From the NCBI GenBank assembly GCA_016719105.1, contig JADKAQ010000008.1, forward strand, positions 420,181-484,180: a stretch of DNA of 64,000 nucleotides, given 5' to 3'. Numbering within the stretch: position 1 is the stretch's first letter; every line of letters begins with the position of its first letter. The translations under genes were made by a program, and so were the position numbers. Below, piece after piece: positions 7,622-16,890 of this stretch. The notes beneath the pieces were generated by a model. That model did no database searches, was not told the DNA's origin, and worked only from the letters and a program-made list of their open reading frames with translations. Source of the DNA: Gemmatimonadota bacterium. Lineage in GTDB: Bacteria > Gemmatimonadota > Gemmatimonadetes > Gemmatimonadales > Gemmatimonadaceae.

Positions 7622-9244
7622 ACGCACCGGTTGTCCAGCCAGTACCCCCGTCACCTTGCCGTCCTTGAGCGCGAATCTCCCGTTCACGAGGACGTGCACT
7701 GTGCCGTCGGAATACTGCCGCGGGTTGTCGTAGGTCGCGTTGGCCTTCATGCGCGCCACGTCGAAGATGGCAATGTCGGCGAAGAAGCCCGGCTTGATGA
7801 GCCCGCGGTTGGGAATCGTGTAGAACGCGGCCGGGAGCGACGTCATGCTGCGAATCAGGAACGGGAGCGTGACCAGCTTCTCCTCGAAGACCAGCTGCGT
7901 GATCTTGTGCGTGAAGCCCCCATACGTGCGCGGGTGCGTGTAGGTGCTGTCGCTCTCCGGTGTGTAGCCGTCGACCGTCGTCATCATCCAGTCCTTCACG
8001 GCGAGCAGGCGCACGTTCTCGGGACTGTAGATGTCGACGTTCATGTCCATCAGCCGTCCCCCCTTGGTCTGGAGGATCATGCGGCGCAGCGCCTCCGTCG
8101 GCGACACGCCCATCTCACGGGCGATGTCGGCGAGCGTGCGCTTGGTCCAGGCCTTGGGTCCCTCGGTGATGATGATCTTGGTGGCGCCACCGCGGTTGGT
8201 CAGGATCTCGTCGATCTCCGCCTCCATGCGCGCCCACGTGACCGGGTCCTGGAGGCGAGCCAGCAACGAATCGGTGCCACCCGCCGGGGCCCAGCGCGGC
8301 ATCAGGTGCCCGTCGATGCTCGACTCGGAGTTGGTGAAGATGATCCCCGCCCCCATGATGTTCACGCCGCGCCCGCGCGCCGCCTCGATGAGTCGGATGG
8401 CCTCGGGCATCTGGGCGTGCGCCCGGTTGCCTAACGAATTGAAGTGCGAGAAGACGAGCGGCGTCCCGCCCTTCTCCGCGATCTCCATCGCCTCCTTGAC
8501 CGAGTTGAGAAACCCGATCCCCTTGTAGCTGACCCCCATGTCGCGGTCGTGCGTGTCGTAGATCCCGCCAAACTCGGCGGCCACCTTGTTGAGGGCGATG
8601 ACCTCGGCGGTGGAGGAGTAGTAGCCCGGGTTGTAGGCCAGCCCCGTCGAGAAGCCGAGCGCCCCTTCCTGCATCCCCTTCCGCACGTAGGCGCGCATCT
8701 TCTCGACCTCGGCCGGCGTCGCCTCGCGCGCGAAGTCGGTCCCCATCACCGCCGTACGCGCCGGGCCGTGTCCCACGAAGGTGAGCGCGTTGACCGCAAT
8801 GCCACCGCGCCGCCACGACGTGAAGGCCTTGGCGACTTCGTTGTTGCCGAAACCGTCGATGCCGACGATGACGGTCGTGACGCCTTGTGTAATGAAGGGG
8901 ACGGCGAGCTTTCCCGGCGCTTTCTCGAGGCGCTCGTGGTTGTGTACGTCCCAGAGTCCCGGGGTGACGAGCAACCCCTTGGCGTCGATCGTGTCCTTCG
9001 CCGTCACCTTGGCATCGAAGGCGTGTCCGACGAAGCTGATCTTGTCGCCGGTGATGCCGACGTCGGCCCACACCCAGTCACCGCCGGCGCCGTCCAGCAG
9101 GCGCCCACCGACAATCAGGCGGTCGACGCGCATGGCTGGCGCGGTGCCCGCGCGCTGCGCCGCCACATCAGGCGCAACAGTGGCAGACATGAGGAGCGCG
9201 GCAGGAACGTACCACGGCAGCGGCAGGTGACGACGGCGACGCAT
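7607..9244 (-). CDS. Exported N-acyl-D-amino-acid deacylase-like amidohydrolase
   Basis: A 545-residue amidohydrolase-superfamily enzyme with an N-terminal signal peptide (Arg-rich start, hydrophobic core, cleavage near DVAAQ). The beta-sandwich opening DRLIVGGRLLDGAGGDWVWADVGI and the HxH metal motif in WDVHNHERLE, with EGALGFSTGLAYNPG and YDTHDRD, match the D-aminoacylase/dihydroorotase-like family. Members remove acyl groups from N-acyl-D-amino acids or related amides. The ATG at 9244 is preceded by GGAGG at a good distance. The stop lies in a 16-bp tandem duplication. Position between an M28 peptidase and an MBL-fold hydrolase places it in periplasmic processing. Some relatives are dipeptidases, so 'deacylase-like' is as far as I would go. 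Confidence 0.86.
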   Translation of the reverse strand: MRRRRHLPLPWYVPAALLMSATVAPDVAAQRAGTAPAMRVDRLIVGGRLLDGAGGDWVWADVGITGDKISFVGHAFDAKVTAKDTIDAKGLLVTPGLWDVHNHERLEKAPGKLAVPFITQGVTTVIVGIDGFGNNEVAKAFTSWRRGGIAVNALTFVGHGPARTAVMGTDFAREATPAEVEKMRAYVRKGMQEGALGFSTGLAYNPGYYSSTAEVIALNKVAAEFGGIYDTHDRDMGVSYKGIGFLNSVKEAMEIAEKGGTPLVFSHFNSLGNRAHAQMPEAIRLIEAARGRGVNIMGAGIIFTNSESSIDGHLMPRWAPAGGTDSLLARLQDPVTWARMEAEIDEILTNRGGATKIIITEGPKAWTKRTLADIAREMGVSPTEALRRMILQTKGGRLMDMNVDIYSPENVRLLAVKDWMMTTVDGYTPESDSTYTHPRTYGGFTHKITQLVFEEKLVTLPFLIRSMTSLPAAFYTIPNRGLIKPGFFADIAIFDVARMKANATYDNPRQYSDGTVHVLVNGRFALKDGKVTGVLAGQPVRRGGR

Positions 9245-9276
9245 GATGCAGAGCCTCCGGCGGGACACGACCCCGC

Positions 9277-10926
9277 CTAACGTTTGTTGAGGGCGGGGCG
9301 GTCCGGGGCGTTGGCCAGGTCCCAGCTCGCCTGGTGCACCAACCGCACGATACGCTCCATCTTGTCGTACTCGATGCGCTCGGGGCGATCCTCGACGCGG
9401 TGATAGTCGGGGTGCAGCCCCGTGGCGAAGGTCACCGCCGGCACCCCGCTCTGCTGGAAGGCCCACATGTCGGTGCGCCGTAGCAGCTGCGAGATGTTGT
9501 TGTCGTAGCGCTTTTCGAGCGTGAGCTTGATGGCCGCATTCGAGCGCTCGATGGCCGCGGTGAGGGTGTTGCTGCGGCTGAAGCCGTACAGGTTCACGCT
9601 GTTGCGGTTGGCGTCGGCGCTCTGCACGGGCAACCCACGAAAGCGCGCACCGCCGTTGGGGGGGATCTCTTCATTGCGCCCGATCATGTCCATGTTGAGC
9701 ATCGCCACCGTGCGCGCCAGCGGGACGACCGGGGCCTCGACGTAGCCCCACGCCCCCATCAGCGGCCCGCGCTCTTCGGAATTGAGCGCGACGAACAGGA
9801 TGGATCGCTTGGGACGAATGCCCTGCGCCGCCGCCCGCGCGTACGCATCGGCGATGGCGAGCAGCCCGACCGTCCCCGACCCGTTGTCATCCGCGCCGTT
9901 GAAGATCTGCGCGCCGTCGGCGCCGTTGTGGTCCGGATGGGCGGCGATCAATACGTACTCGTCCTTGAGCACCGGGTCGCTTCCTTCCAGCATCGCGACG
10001 ACGTTGCGATCCGGCACAACCGTCCGCTGCAGGGCGGTCGTGATGGTGACGCTCACGCCGGGGAGCACGAGCGGCGCATGACTCGATTCCGCGGCGCGCG
10101 CGAGCGTGACGAGCGACTTCCCCGTCCCCTTCACGAGTTGCTCCGCGAGCGCAATCGAGATCTGCCCCGCGGGGATGTGGACCTGCTGCATCCACGAGGC
10201 CAGCGTGTAGCGCGGGAGGCGCATGGGGGTGGCGGGCCAGTACGCCCGCGTCGCCCCGTCGAAGTCTTCCTCGCCTTGCCGGTTGTGCACGTCCGCCACG
10301 AACAGGACGCCGGCAGCGCCACGCGCCTGCGCCGCGAGCGTCTTGCGCAGTTGGTTGGCGTACTCCGAGTTCACGACGCCGTCGAACGGACTCGCGGGAT
10401 CGTTCACCCCCGGCTCGTTGTCGAGCATCAGGAGGATCTTCCCGCGCACGTCGCCCGCCAGGTCATCGTGCTGGAGCGCCGGGGCGCTGATGCCGAAGCC
10501 GACGAAGGCGACCGTACCGCTCGCGCGCCCCGTGGCCGAGTGAAAGCGCGGGTGGAAGTCACCCCCCACGACGTGGCGCGATGTCGCCGTGCCCCAGTCC
10601 ACCGCGAGCTCGTTGGTCGTGCCTAACGTGCTGGTGATCAGGTTGTAGGGGGCGAAGTACGATCCGCCCGAACCCCTCGGCGCCAGCCCGAGCCACTCGA
10701 AGCGGGCCTTGATCCACTCGAGCGCCAAGGCGTTCTCCGGCGTGTCGGTCAGCCGCCCGCGAAAGCCGTCGCCCGCCAGGAACATGAGGTCGGCGCGCAT
10801 GCGCGATGCCGTGATGGCCTCGGCGTGCGGTGCGGCGCCCTGCGCCGCGAGTGGAGTGGCCGAGGTCAGCGATGCCACAAGGGGCGCTGCCAGGAGCAGC
10901 GCCCGCGCGATCCGTGATGCGTTCAT
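9277..10926 (-). CDS. Exported M28 family zinc peptidase
   Basis: A 549-residue peptidase with a Sec signal (residues 1-29, ...TPLAAQG). An N-terminal protease-associated-type region is followed by the M28 core with the zinc ligands in AAHPDHNG, NGADDNGSGT, NSEERG, NMDMIGR and, near the C-terminus, TGLHPDYHRVEDRPERIEY. The first motif reads H-P-D-H where most members have H-Y/L-D-S/H. These are aminopeptidases or carboxypeptidases that release single residues from peptides, and some act on N-blocked peptides. It overlaps the next upstream gene by 4 bp and precedes the amidohydrolase by 32 bp, so the exported enzymes are co-transcribed. Confidence 0.9.
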   Translation of the reverse strand: MNASRIARALLLAAPLVASLTSATPLAAQGAAPHAEAITASRMRADLMFLAGDGFRGRLTDTPENALALEWIKARFEWLGLAPRGSGGSYFAPYNLITSTLGTTNELAVDWGTATSRHVVGGDFHPRFHSATGRASGTVAFVGFGISAPALQHDDLAGDVRGKILLMLDNEPGVNDPASPFDGVVNSEYANQLRKTLAAQARGAAGVLFVADVHNRQGEEDFDGATRAYWPATPMRLPRYTLASWMQQVHIPAGQISIALAEQLVKGTGKSLVTLARAAESSHAPLVLPGVSVTITTALQRTVVPDRNVVAMLEGSDPVLKDEYVLIAAHPDHNGADGAQIFNGADDNGSGTVGLLAIADAYARAAAQGIRPKRSILFVALNSEERGPLMGAWGYVEAPVVPLARTVAMLNMDMIGRNEEIPPNGGARFRGLPVQSADANRNSVNLYGFSRSNTLTAAIERSNAAIKLTLEKRYDNNISQLLRRTDMWAFQQSGVPAVTFATGLHPDYHRVEDRPERIEYDKMERIVRLVHQASWDLANAPDRPALNKR

Positions 10927-12005
10927 CGTCGCTCGTCCAGGAGTTGGTAGACCCGCCGCACCGTCCCCAGCCGGCGGCGGACCACCATCTCATCCGTCCA
11001 CCCGGGGAAACGGGGGTAGTACGGGTCGAAGCGCGTGAGGTCAAGCGCGGCCGCCGCCTGCTCGGGCGTGAGCCCCCTGGCCTTGGCGTCGGCGCATTGC
11101 GTCCAGATGGCGCGCATGTAGTCGCGCAGGCGCTCCACCACCGCCATGTCGCGGAACTCGTCGCCATGCCCGGGGAGGACCACGCTGGGCCGCATCGCGA
11201 TCATCGTGTCGAGCACGTTGGCCCAGTCGTTCAGGTAGCCGTCGCCCATGTAGGGGACGCCCGGCTGCAGCAGGTCGCCGGTGACCAGGACGCGCTCCTT
11301 CGGCAGCCAGACGACCAGGTCGCCGTCGGTGTGCGCCCGCCCCGGGAAGATCACCTGCACCTCGCGCCCGCCGCGCACGATCGAGAGGCGCTCGGAGAGC
11401 GTCACGTTAGGCGCCACCGGGGTGAGCGTCGCCACCGATGCCAGGTACTGCTCCCACACCGCACGCCGCCGGGTGATGTCGGCCTTGCTCGCCGGCGTCG
11501 ACGCGGTGTCGAGCGCCTTGCTCAGGTTCTGGATCTGCGTGTTGGAGAAGTTTCGGTTGCCGATCGCGGTGGGGTGCTCCACCGACTTCCCGGCGGCCAA
11601 CATGGCGCGCGTGTACTCGCTCCCGATGATCGCCACGCCGGGCGGAAACGACTGGGTGCCGTGCGCGTGATCGTAGTGCATGTGGGTGATCACCAGGTGC
11701 CGCACCGGCTTCTTGGTGACGCGCGGCAGCTCGTGCAACAGGGCCCACGCTGCCGCGGGACTCGTCCCCGCGTCGACCACCAGCACCTCGTCGCCCAGCT
11801 CGATGATGGCGTGGTTCGACTCGGCGCTCACCACCCCGGTGCCGACAGCGAACCAGACGCCGTCGGCAACCTTGCGGAAGGCGAAGGCCTCCCCGGCATA
11901 CGTTGCGCCTGGCGGTGGCGCGTTGCCCTGCGCGGCCACGGGAACGAAGGGGCTCGCGATCAGCATCGCGAGCCCCACAAGGTACCGGTACACCATCGGT
12001 CGCAT
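10923..12005 (-). CDS. Exported metallo-beta-lactamase-fold hydrolase (second copy)
   Basis: 360 residues, signal peptide about 1-26 (ending VPVAAQG). The metal motif THMHYDHAHG gives His108, His110, Asp112 and His113, with GRAHTDGD and LPGHGDEF further on. It is a full-length paralogue of the protein at 6452-7534: both have GGRE between the arm and the second half, KERVL-TGDL, and the YMGDGY/YLGDGY segment. The ATG at 12005 has GAGGA about 8 bp upstream and lies 17 bp after the SusD stop. Two copies of one exported hydrolase flanking a peptidase and an amidohydrolase suggest action on two related bonds or substrates. Confidence 0.85.
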   Translation of the reverse strand: MRPMVYRYLVGLAMLIASPFVPVAAQGNAPPPGATYAGEAFAFRKVADGVWFAVGTGVVSAESNHAIIELGDEVLVVDAGTSPAAAWALLHELPRVTKKPVRHLVITHMHYDHAHGTQSFPPGVAIIGSEYTRAMLAAGKSVEHPTAIGNRNFSNTQIQNLSKALDTASTPASKADITRRRAVWEQYLASVATLTPVAPNVTLSERLSIVRGGREVQVIFPGRAHTDGDLVVWLPKERVLVTGDLLQPGVPYMGDGYLNDWANVLDTMIAMRPSVVLPGHGDEFRDMAVVERLRDYMRAIWTQCADAKARGLTPEQAAAALDLTRFDPYYPRFPGWTDEMVVRRRLGTVRRVYQLLDERR

Positions 12006-12022
12006 CGCGAAATCCTCGCGCG

Positions 12023-13327
12023 TCAGCTCTTTTCTGCCAGCGGAAGCGGGATGCACGTCGTCGGGCCGTAGACGAGGCCGCGATGGTCGACGCCGTTGGG
12101 ATGGATCGACCCCGCCTCACCGCGGAACGGGATCTTGAACGCCGTGGTGCGGAAGCGCAGCATGTCGTTGAGGCGGTGCCCCTCCTCGAGGAACATCTCG
12201 CGGCTGCGCTCTTCGATGACCTGGGCGATGACCTCGTTCTGCGTGGCCGTGTTGTTGGCGTCGTACCCCGGGATCCCGGCCGCCGTGTGGCGCGCCCGGA
12301 TGATGTCGCGCGCCGTGGCCAGGTCACCCGTGCGCGCCGCCGCCTCGGCCACGATGAGCTGTGCTTCCTTGTACGTGGCAATCGCCTGGCCGTCGCCGCG
12401 AGCCAGCGCCTTGTTGTGCGAGAAGAACGGGGTGATCCCGTCGCTCCCGAAGCCGTTGTTGGTGGCCGACACGCTCACGCGGGGATCGGCCACGCTCTGC
12501 CACGTGACGCCGCGGTAGTTGTTGGCCACCGACCCGTGGCGATTCGTCGCTGACCCGATGTTGTTCTGCAACTCGAACACCAGGTTCCAGCGCTGGCGCT
12601 CGCCCGCGCCGCGCGTGGCCAGCTTGGTGTAGCCCGCCGGGACGGCCGCCGCGTCGGTGCGTGCCCCCGCAAAGTTGCCCAGATCCAGGCGCACGCGTGC
12701 ACGTCCCACGCGCGCCATGTTCAGCAGGTCAGTGTTGTTGGCCGCGGTGGCCAGCGTGATGGCGTCGGTGAACTGCGCCTCGGCGGCCTGTAGCGCCGCC
12801 GACGCCGGCTGCACCTGTCCCGGCGTGAGCACCGCCTCGCAGAAGCCTTCGCCTAACGCCAAGGTAGCGTACGCCCCATAGGCCTTCACGGTGGCCTTGA
12901 GCAGCCCCTTGTTGGTCACCGCTGCGTCGGCAAAGCCGTCGATCAGCGTGTAGGCTCGCTCGGCGCCCTTGCGTGCGATCTGCAACGTGGCGTACGGAAA
13001 GAGCCCGGCGGCCGGTTCGCAGTTGCTCAGCAGCGACGCATCGTTCTCGAGGATCTGCCGCGTGTACCACGCCTGCGACACCCCCTGCGCCGAGCTGTTG
13101 ATCAGCTGGTCGGAGAGCGCGTTCGCCGCCGTCACGTAGTTGGACCAGGCGCACTCGAAGTCGAGGACGACTCCGTTGGCCAGCACGGAGGCATTGAGCG
13201 GGCTGTTCAGCGCCTCCTCGGTCACCTTGCCGGGCAGCTCCACGTCGAGCGCGCCCTTGCAGCCGGCCAGCGTGATCAGTGCCGCGCATCCGACCGCCCC
13301 GATGGTCCGCAGTGTATCGATCCGCAT
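12023..13327 (-). CDS. SusD/RagB-like outer-membrane lipoprotein
   Basis: 434 residues with a lipoprotein signal (LITLAGC, lipidation at Cys23 or so) and the alpha-helical TPR-rich SusD architecture: ALNSPLNASVLANGVVLDFECAWSNYV near the N-terminus and the conserved C-terminal VIEERSREMFLEEGHRLNDMLRF helix. It is the surface lid of the SusC channel, capturing oligomeric ligand for TonB-driven import. The ATG at 13327 is the first Met before the signal peptide. It follows susC by 44 bp, the usual order. At 434 residues it is a small SusD, consistent with a peptide-like or small ligand rather than a long glycan, though ligand type cannot be read from sequence. Confidence 0.92.
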   Translation of the reverse strand: MRIDTLRTIGAVGCAALITLAGCKGALDVELPGKVTEEALNSPLNASVLANGVVLDFECAWSNYVTAANALSDQLINSSAQGVSQAWYTRQILENDASLLSNCEPAAGLFPYATLQIARKGAERAYTLIDGFADAAVTNKGLLKATVKAYGAYATLALGEGFCEAVLTPGQVQPASAALQAAEAQFTDAITLATAANNTDLLNMARVGRARVRLDLGNFAGARTDAAAVPAGYTKLATRGAGERQRWNLVFELQNNIGSATNRHGSVANNYRGVTWQSVADPRVSVSATNNGFGSDGITPFFSHNKALARGDGQAIATYKEAQLIVAEAAARTGDLATARDIIRARHTAAGIPGYDANNTATQNEVIAQVIEERSREMFLEEGHRLNDMLRFRTTAFKIPFRGEAGSIHPNGVDHRGLVYGPTTCIPLPLAEKS

Positions 13328-13371
13328 CGTATCGAACTCCGAGTAAGGAAGACTGTCGCCGAGACGAGGAA

Positions 13372-16300
13372 CTACGGAACCACCCGGACCGTCACCTGCA
13401 ATCGCTGCATGGTGGGCCACGCATCCTGCTGGTTGCCGGCCAACCCTTCGGGGAAGCCCGCGCGGAAGTTGCCGTTCTCGCGGATCGACGGATCGGTCAA
13501 GTGCCGGCCAAACTGCTCGGGCTGCGATCGCCAGAACGTCGAGATGTTCCCCGACCAGGCCAGCGTCGTGGACGCCTGCGACAACCCGAAGCGTTGCGCC
13601 AATCGCGGTGTGAACGTGTAGGTGCCGGCCACCTCACGCAGGCGGGCGTAGCCCATCCGGAAGATCGACCACTGCCCGCGACTGTCGAACGTGTTGGCCT
13701 TGATCCCCATGAGGATCGGGTCCTTCTGCTCCAACCACGACTTGGCATTTCCGAACGTGGCAAACGCCGCCGACACCTCGGAGTTGCGCTGATAGTTCCC
13801 GCCGATGTACTCGACGTTGGTATAGAACTGCAGCGAGTTGCCCACGGAGATGGTCAGTGCCGTGGAGCCCTGCCACGTGGGGAGCGGCGAGCCGTAGTAC
13901 ACCTCGGGCGCCTGCGCACAGGCCACCGGCGCGCCACCCCCGGCCGAGAGGTTGGTCCCGGGGATCAACTCGCCCCCTTCACACTTCACGTTGGTCGCCA
14001 CACCGTTAGCCAGGTCGGCCGAGACTACGCGCCGCATGAAGAACGACGCCAGCGGATAGCCCGGCACGTGGAACTGCTGGAACAGGAGCGGAATGCGCGA
14101 CGTCCCGCCGAGCGAGACGATCTTGTTGTCGTTGCCGGAGAGCGTCGTGCGCAGGTCGACCACCGCCTTGTCGCTGCGATACAGGTTGAGGTTGGCCAGC
14201 ACCTCCCACCCCTTGTTCTCCACCACGCCCAGGTTGCGCAGCTGCGTCCCGGTGAAGCCTTCCGACGGGGCAATGGACGTCGGGACAATCGCATCCTCGG
14301 TACGCTTGCGGTACACGTTGAACTCGAGCCCGAGGCGCTCGCCAAAGAGCCCGAGGTCCAATCCGGCTTCGAACTCGGTCCCGACCTCAGGCTTGAGGTC
14401 CGGGTTGCCGAGGTTGTCGGAGGTGAGCCCCGATGTCGTCTCGCCCACGCGTGGCTTGAACGTCTTGATGGCGACAAAGGCGTCCGGCTGCTGCCCGGCC
14501 TTGCCCCACGCCGTGCGCAGCTTGGCCGTGGTGACGCCCGGGATCTTGAACCACGACTCCTCGCCGATGACCCACGAGGCGCTCACCTTGGGATAGACGA
14601 CGAACTTGAAGTCCTTGCCGAACGCGCTGTTGTCGTCGCCGCGCACGGCGCCGGTGAGGTAGAAGCGTTCCTTCCACGACACCTGCTGCTGGAAGTACAT
14701 CCCCATCGACTTGTTCTCGATGATCTCCTCGTCGGAGGTACGGCTCGCCCCGGCGCCAATCGTCTCGAGGGCATTGACTGCGATGTTCTCCGAGCGCACC
14801 CAGAAGATGTTGGTCTTGCGGGCGAAGTACTGAAAGCCGTACGACGACGCGCTGCCGAGCGACCCGCGCGTGAACTTGGCCGTGGTCCCGTAGTCGAGCG
14901 TGCGGAAGGCCACGTCGTTGTCGTACACGTGGCGCATCCCGTTAGGCAGCGCGATGCCGTTCCGGAAGTTGCCCTCCACTCGACGCGACAGCGTTGACAG
15001 CTGCTGCATCGTGAAGTCGCCACCCACCGCCAGGCGATGCGTGAACCAGCTCCAGGGCGTGTAGGTCGCCGTCAGGTTCAGGATGCCGCGGTTGACGTCA
15101 CTGAAGGCCTCGGCGTCGTTCTGCAGCCGCTCGGGGAGTTCGAACCCCGGCCAGCCGCGGAACGGACCATCGAGGCGAACACCTGAGCTGGTACCGGGTT
15201 CGCACCCCGGAGCGGGGCAGGCGAAGTTGATGGCCGCGGTGACGGGTTGATTGGCCGGCGCGGGGGACTGCAGGCGGGAGCGGGTGTAGCCGAGCCCCAT
15301 GTCGACGGTGAGCTTGGTGCTCGGAAGCCAGGTGATGTTGCCGCGGCTGCTGAGCTTTTGCTGGTTGTTGTACGAGACCGACCCGGTCTCGTCGTCGTAG
15401 TCGCCCGAGAAGTAGTACCGCACCTGCTCAGCGCCGCCGCGCAGGTTGGCGCCAAACGAGCCCAGGGCGCCGGTGCTGAACACGTTGCCGACGCAGTTGC
15501 CGTTCTTGATCGAGTCGAACGGCTTGGGGCACATGCCGTAGACGCTTTGCGAGAAGCCCGTCTCGCGGGCGTACTTGAGGACGTTCACCTCGACCAGCTG
15601 CCCAGCCGCCGACTTGTACCAGACGGTGTTGAACGTCTTTTCCGGGTTGGGGATCCAGTTGCCGCCGCCACGCGCCGTGAACTCCAGCCGCGGACGCCCT
15701 GCTTTCCCCTTCTTGGTCGTGATCTGGATGACGCCGTTCGACGCTTCGGTCCCGTACAGCGTCGCCGCCGCAGGCCCCTTCACGACTTCGATCGACTCGA
15801 TGTCGTCCGGATTGATGTCGTTGAGCCGCGACGGTGTGAAGCGCGGGTCACCGCCGGGGCCCGTCGTGTTGAACTGCGCCGGGACGCCCCCCGCCTGCGC
15901 ATTGTTCACGCGGATGCCGTCGATGTAGAGGATCGGCGCCGAGTTGAGCGCGAGGCTCGACGCCCCGCGCACGCGGAAGACGCCGCCCTGCCCGATCGCA
16001 CCGCCCGACGACTGGATCGCCATTCCGGGGACGGAGGCACTCAACAGCGTCTGCACGTCCTTGGGCGGGGCAATCTCGGTGATCGCCGAGACGTCGACCT
16101 TGGAGACCGCGTTGCCCTGCGAACGAATGGTCTCGCCCCCCGCCGTGCCGGAGATGACCACCTGGTCGAGCTGCACGGCGAGCTTGGTCATGGCGATCAC
16201 GATCCCCGTCTCGCCGGCGCGCACCTGCCGCGTCTCGCGCTGGTGTCCCAGGTGCGTGATCTCGAGCGTGGCCGTCGCCGTCGCGACGATCACGCGGAAC

Positions 16301-16869
16301 TCGCCGCGCGCATCGGTCACCGCGGTCCGGCCGCCACCGGCCACCGTGATGCGGGCGTCGGCAAGCGGCGCCCGTGACGCCGCGTCCACCACGCGCCCGG
16401 AGACGATAGAGTCCGCGGCAATCCGCTGGTTGGTCGTGATGATCGGCAGCGCGGCCGCCTCGGTCACGTTCAGGGCCGCCACTTCGGGCATGAGCGGCGT
16501 GCCTGCGCCGGGCACGACCACGATCTGGTTCTCCCGCTCCTCATAGCGGACCGGGAGCCCGATCAGCAGGCGATTGAGCGCCTCGGCGATCGTGAGGTCG
16601 GCGCAACGACAGGCGACCGTGCGCGAATCGCTGCGCAGCTTGGTGGGACTGAAGCCCACGCTCACCCCCGACTCCGACGCAAGCCGCGTGAGCGCGATCG
16701 TGAGGGAGACGCCACGCACGTCCAGCCGTGCCGGGAGATCGAGGAGCGATTGTCCCCGTTGGGGGCTGCGGGTTGCGCTCGCCAAGACCACCTGTGCCGG
16801 TACGGCCTGCACGACAGTGATCGCAGTCAGGGCGGCTACCACGTAACAACGGAGCGTTCGCATCTCCAA
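13372..16869 (-). CDS. SusC/RagA TonB-dependent transporter with STN domain
   Basis: An outer-membrane transporter of 1165 residues. Order of parts: signal peptide (1-26), STN signalling domain (about 47-118, LDVRGVSLTIALTRLASESG), carboxypeptidase-like beta domain (about 155-230), plug ending in the SusC hallmark LYGTEASNGVIQITTKKGK, then a 22-strand barrel. The STN domain is the part that contacts a FecR anti-sigma factor, and fecR lies 21 bp upstream, so the transporter both imports ligand and reports it. A second Met sits two codons in. It should work with SusD and an unseen TonB-ExbBD system. The ligand is unknown; neighbouring exported peptidase and deacylase argue for an acyl-amino acid or peptide. 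Confidence 0.94.
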   Translation of the reverse strand: MEMRTLRCYVVAALTAITVVQAVPAQVVLASATRSPQRGQSLLDLPARLDVRGVSLTIALTRLASESGVSVGFSPTKLRSDSRTVACRCADLTIAEALNRLLIGLPVRYEERENQIVVVPGAGTPLMPEVAALNVTEAAALPIITTNQRIAADSIVSGRVVDAASRAPLADARITVAGGGRTAVTDARGEFRVIVATATATLEITHLGHQRETRQVRAGETGIVIAMTKLAVQLDQVVISGTAGGETIRSQGNAVSKVDVSAITEIAPPKDVQTLLSASVPGMAIQSSGGAIGQGGVFRVRGASSLALNSAPILYIDGIRVNNAQAGGVPAQFNTTGPGGDPRFTPSRLNDINPDDIESIEVVKGPAAATLYGTEASNGVIQITTKKGKAGRPRLEFTARGGGNWIPNPEKTFNTVWYKSAAGQLVEVNVLKYARETGFSQSVYGMCPKPFDSIKNGNCVGNVFSTGALGSFGANLRGGAEQVRYYFSGDYDDETGSVSYNNQQKLSSRGNITWLPSTKLTVDMGLGYTRSRLQSPAPANQPVTAAINFACPAPGCEPGTSSGVRLDGPFRGWPGFELPERLQNDAEAFSDVNRGILNLTATYTPWSWFTHRLAVGGDFTMQQLSTLSRRVEGNFRNGIALPNGMRHVYDNDVAFRTLDYGTTAKFTRGSLGSASSYGFQYFARKTNIFWVRSENIAVNALETIGAGASRTSDEEIIENKSMGMYFQQQVSWKERFYLTGAVRGDDNSAFGKDFKFVVYPKVSASWVIGEESWFKIPGVTTAKLRTAWGKAGQQPDAFVAIKTFKPRVGETTSGLTSDNLGNPDLKPEVGTEFEAGLDLGLFGERLGLEFNVYRKRTEDAIVPTSIAPSEGFTGTQLRNLGVVENKGWEVLANLNLYRSDKAVVDLRTTLSGNDNKIVSLGGTSRIPLLFQQFHVPGYPLASFFMRRVVSADLANGVATNVKCEGGELIPGTNLSAGGGAPVACAQAPEVYYGSPLPTWQGSTALTISVGNSLQFYTNVEYIGGNYQRNSEVSAAFATFGNAKSWLEQKDPILMGIKANTFDSRGQWSIFRMGYARLREVAGTYTFTPRLAQRFGLSQASTTLAWSGNISTFWRSQPEQFGRHLTDPSIRENGNFRAGFPEGLAGNQQDAWPTMQRLQVTVRVVP

Positions 16870-16890
16870 CCCTCCAGGTCGAAAAGCCAG

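Noticed and set aside
13279..14997. A 572-codon plus-strand frame opposite susC
   Set aside because: Antisense shadow; susC has full domain structure on the other strand.
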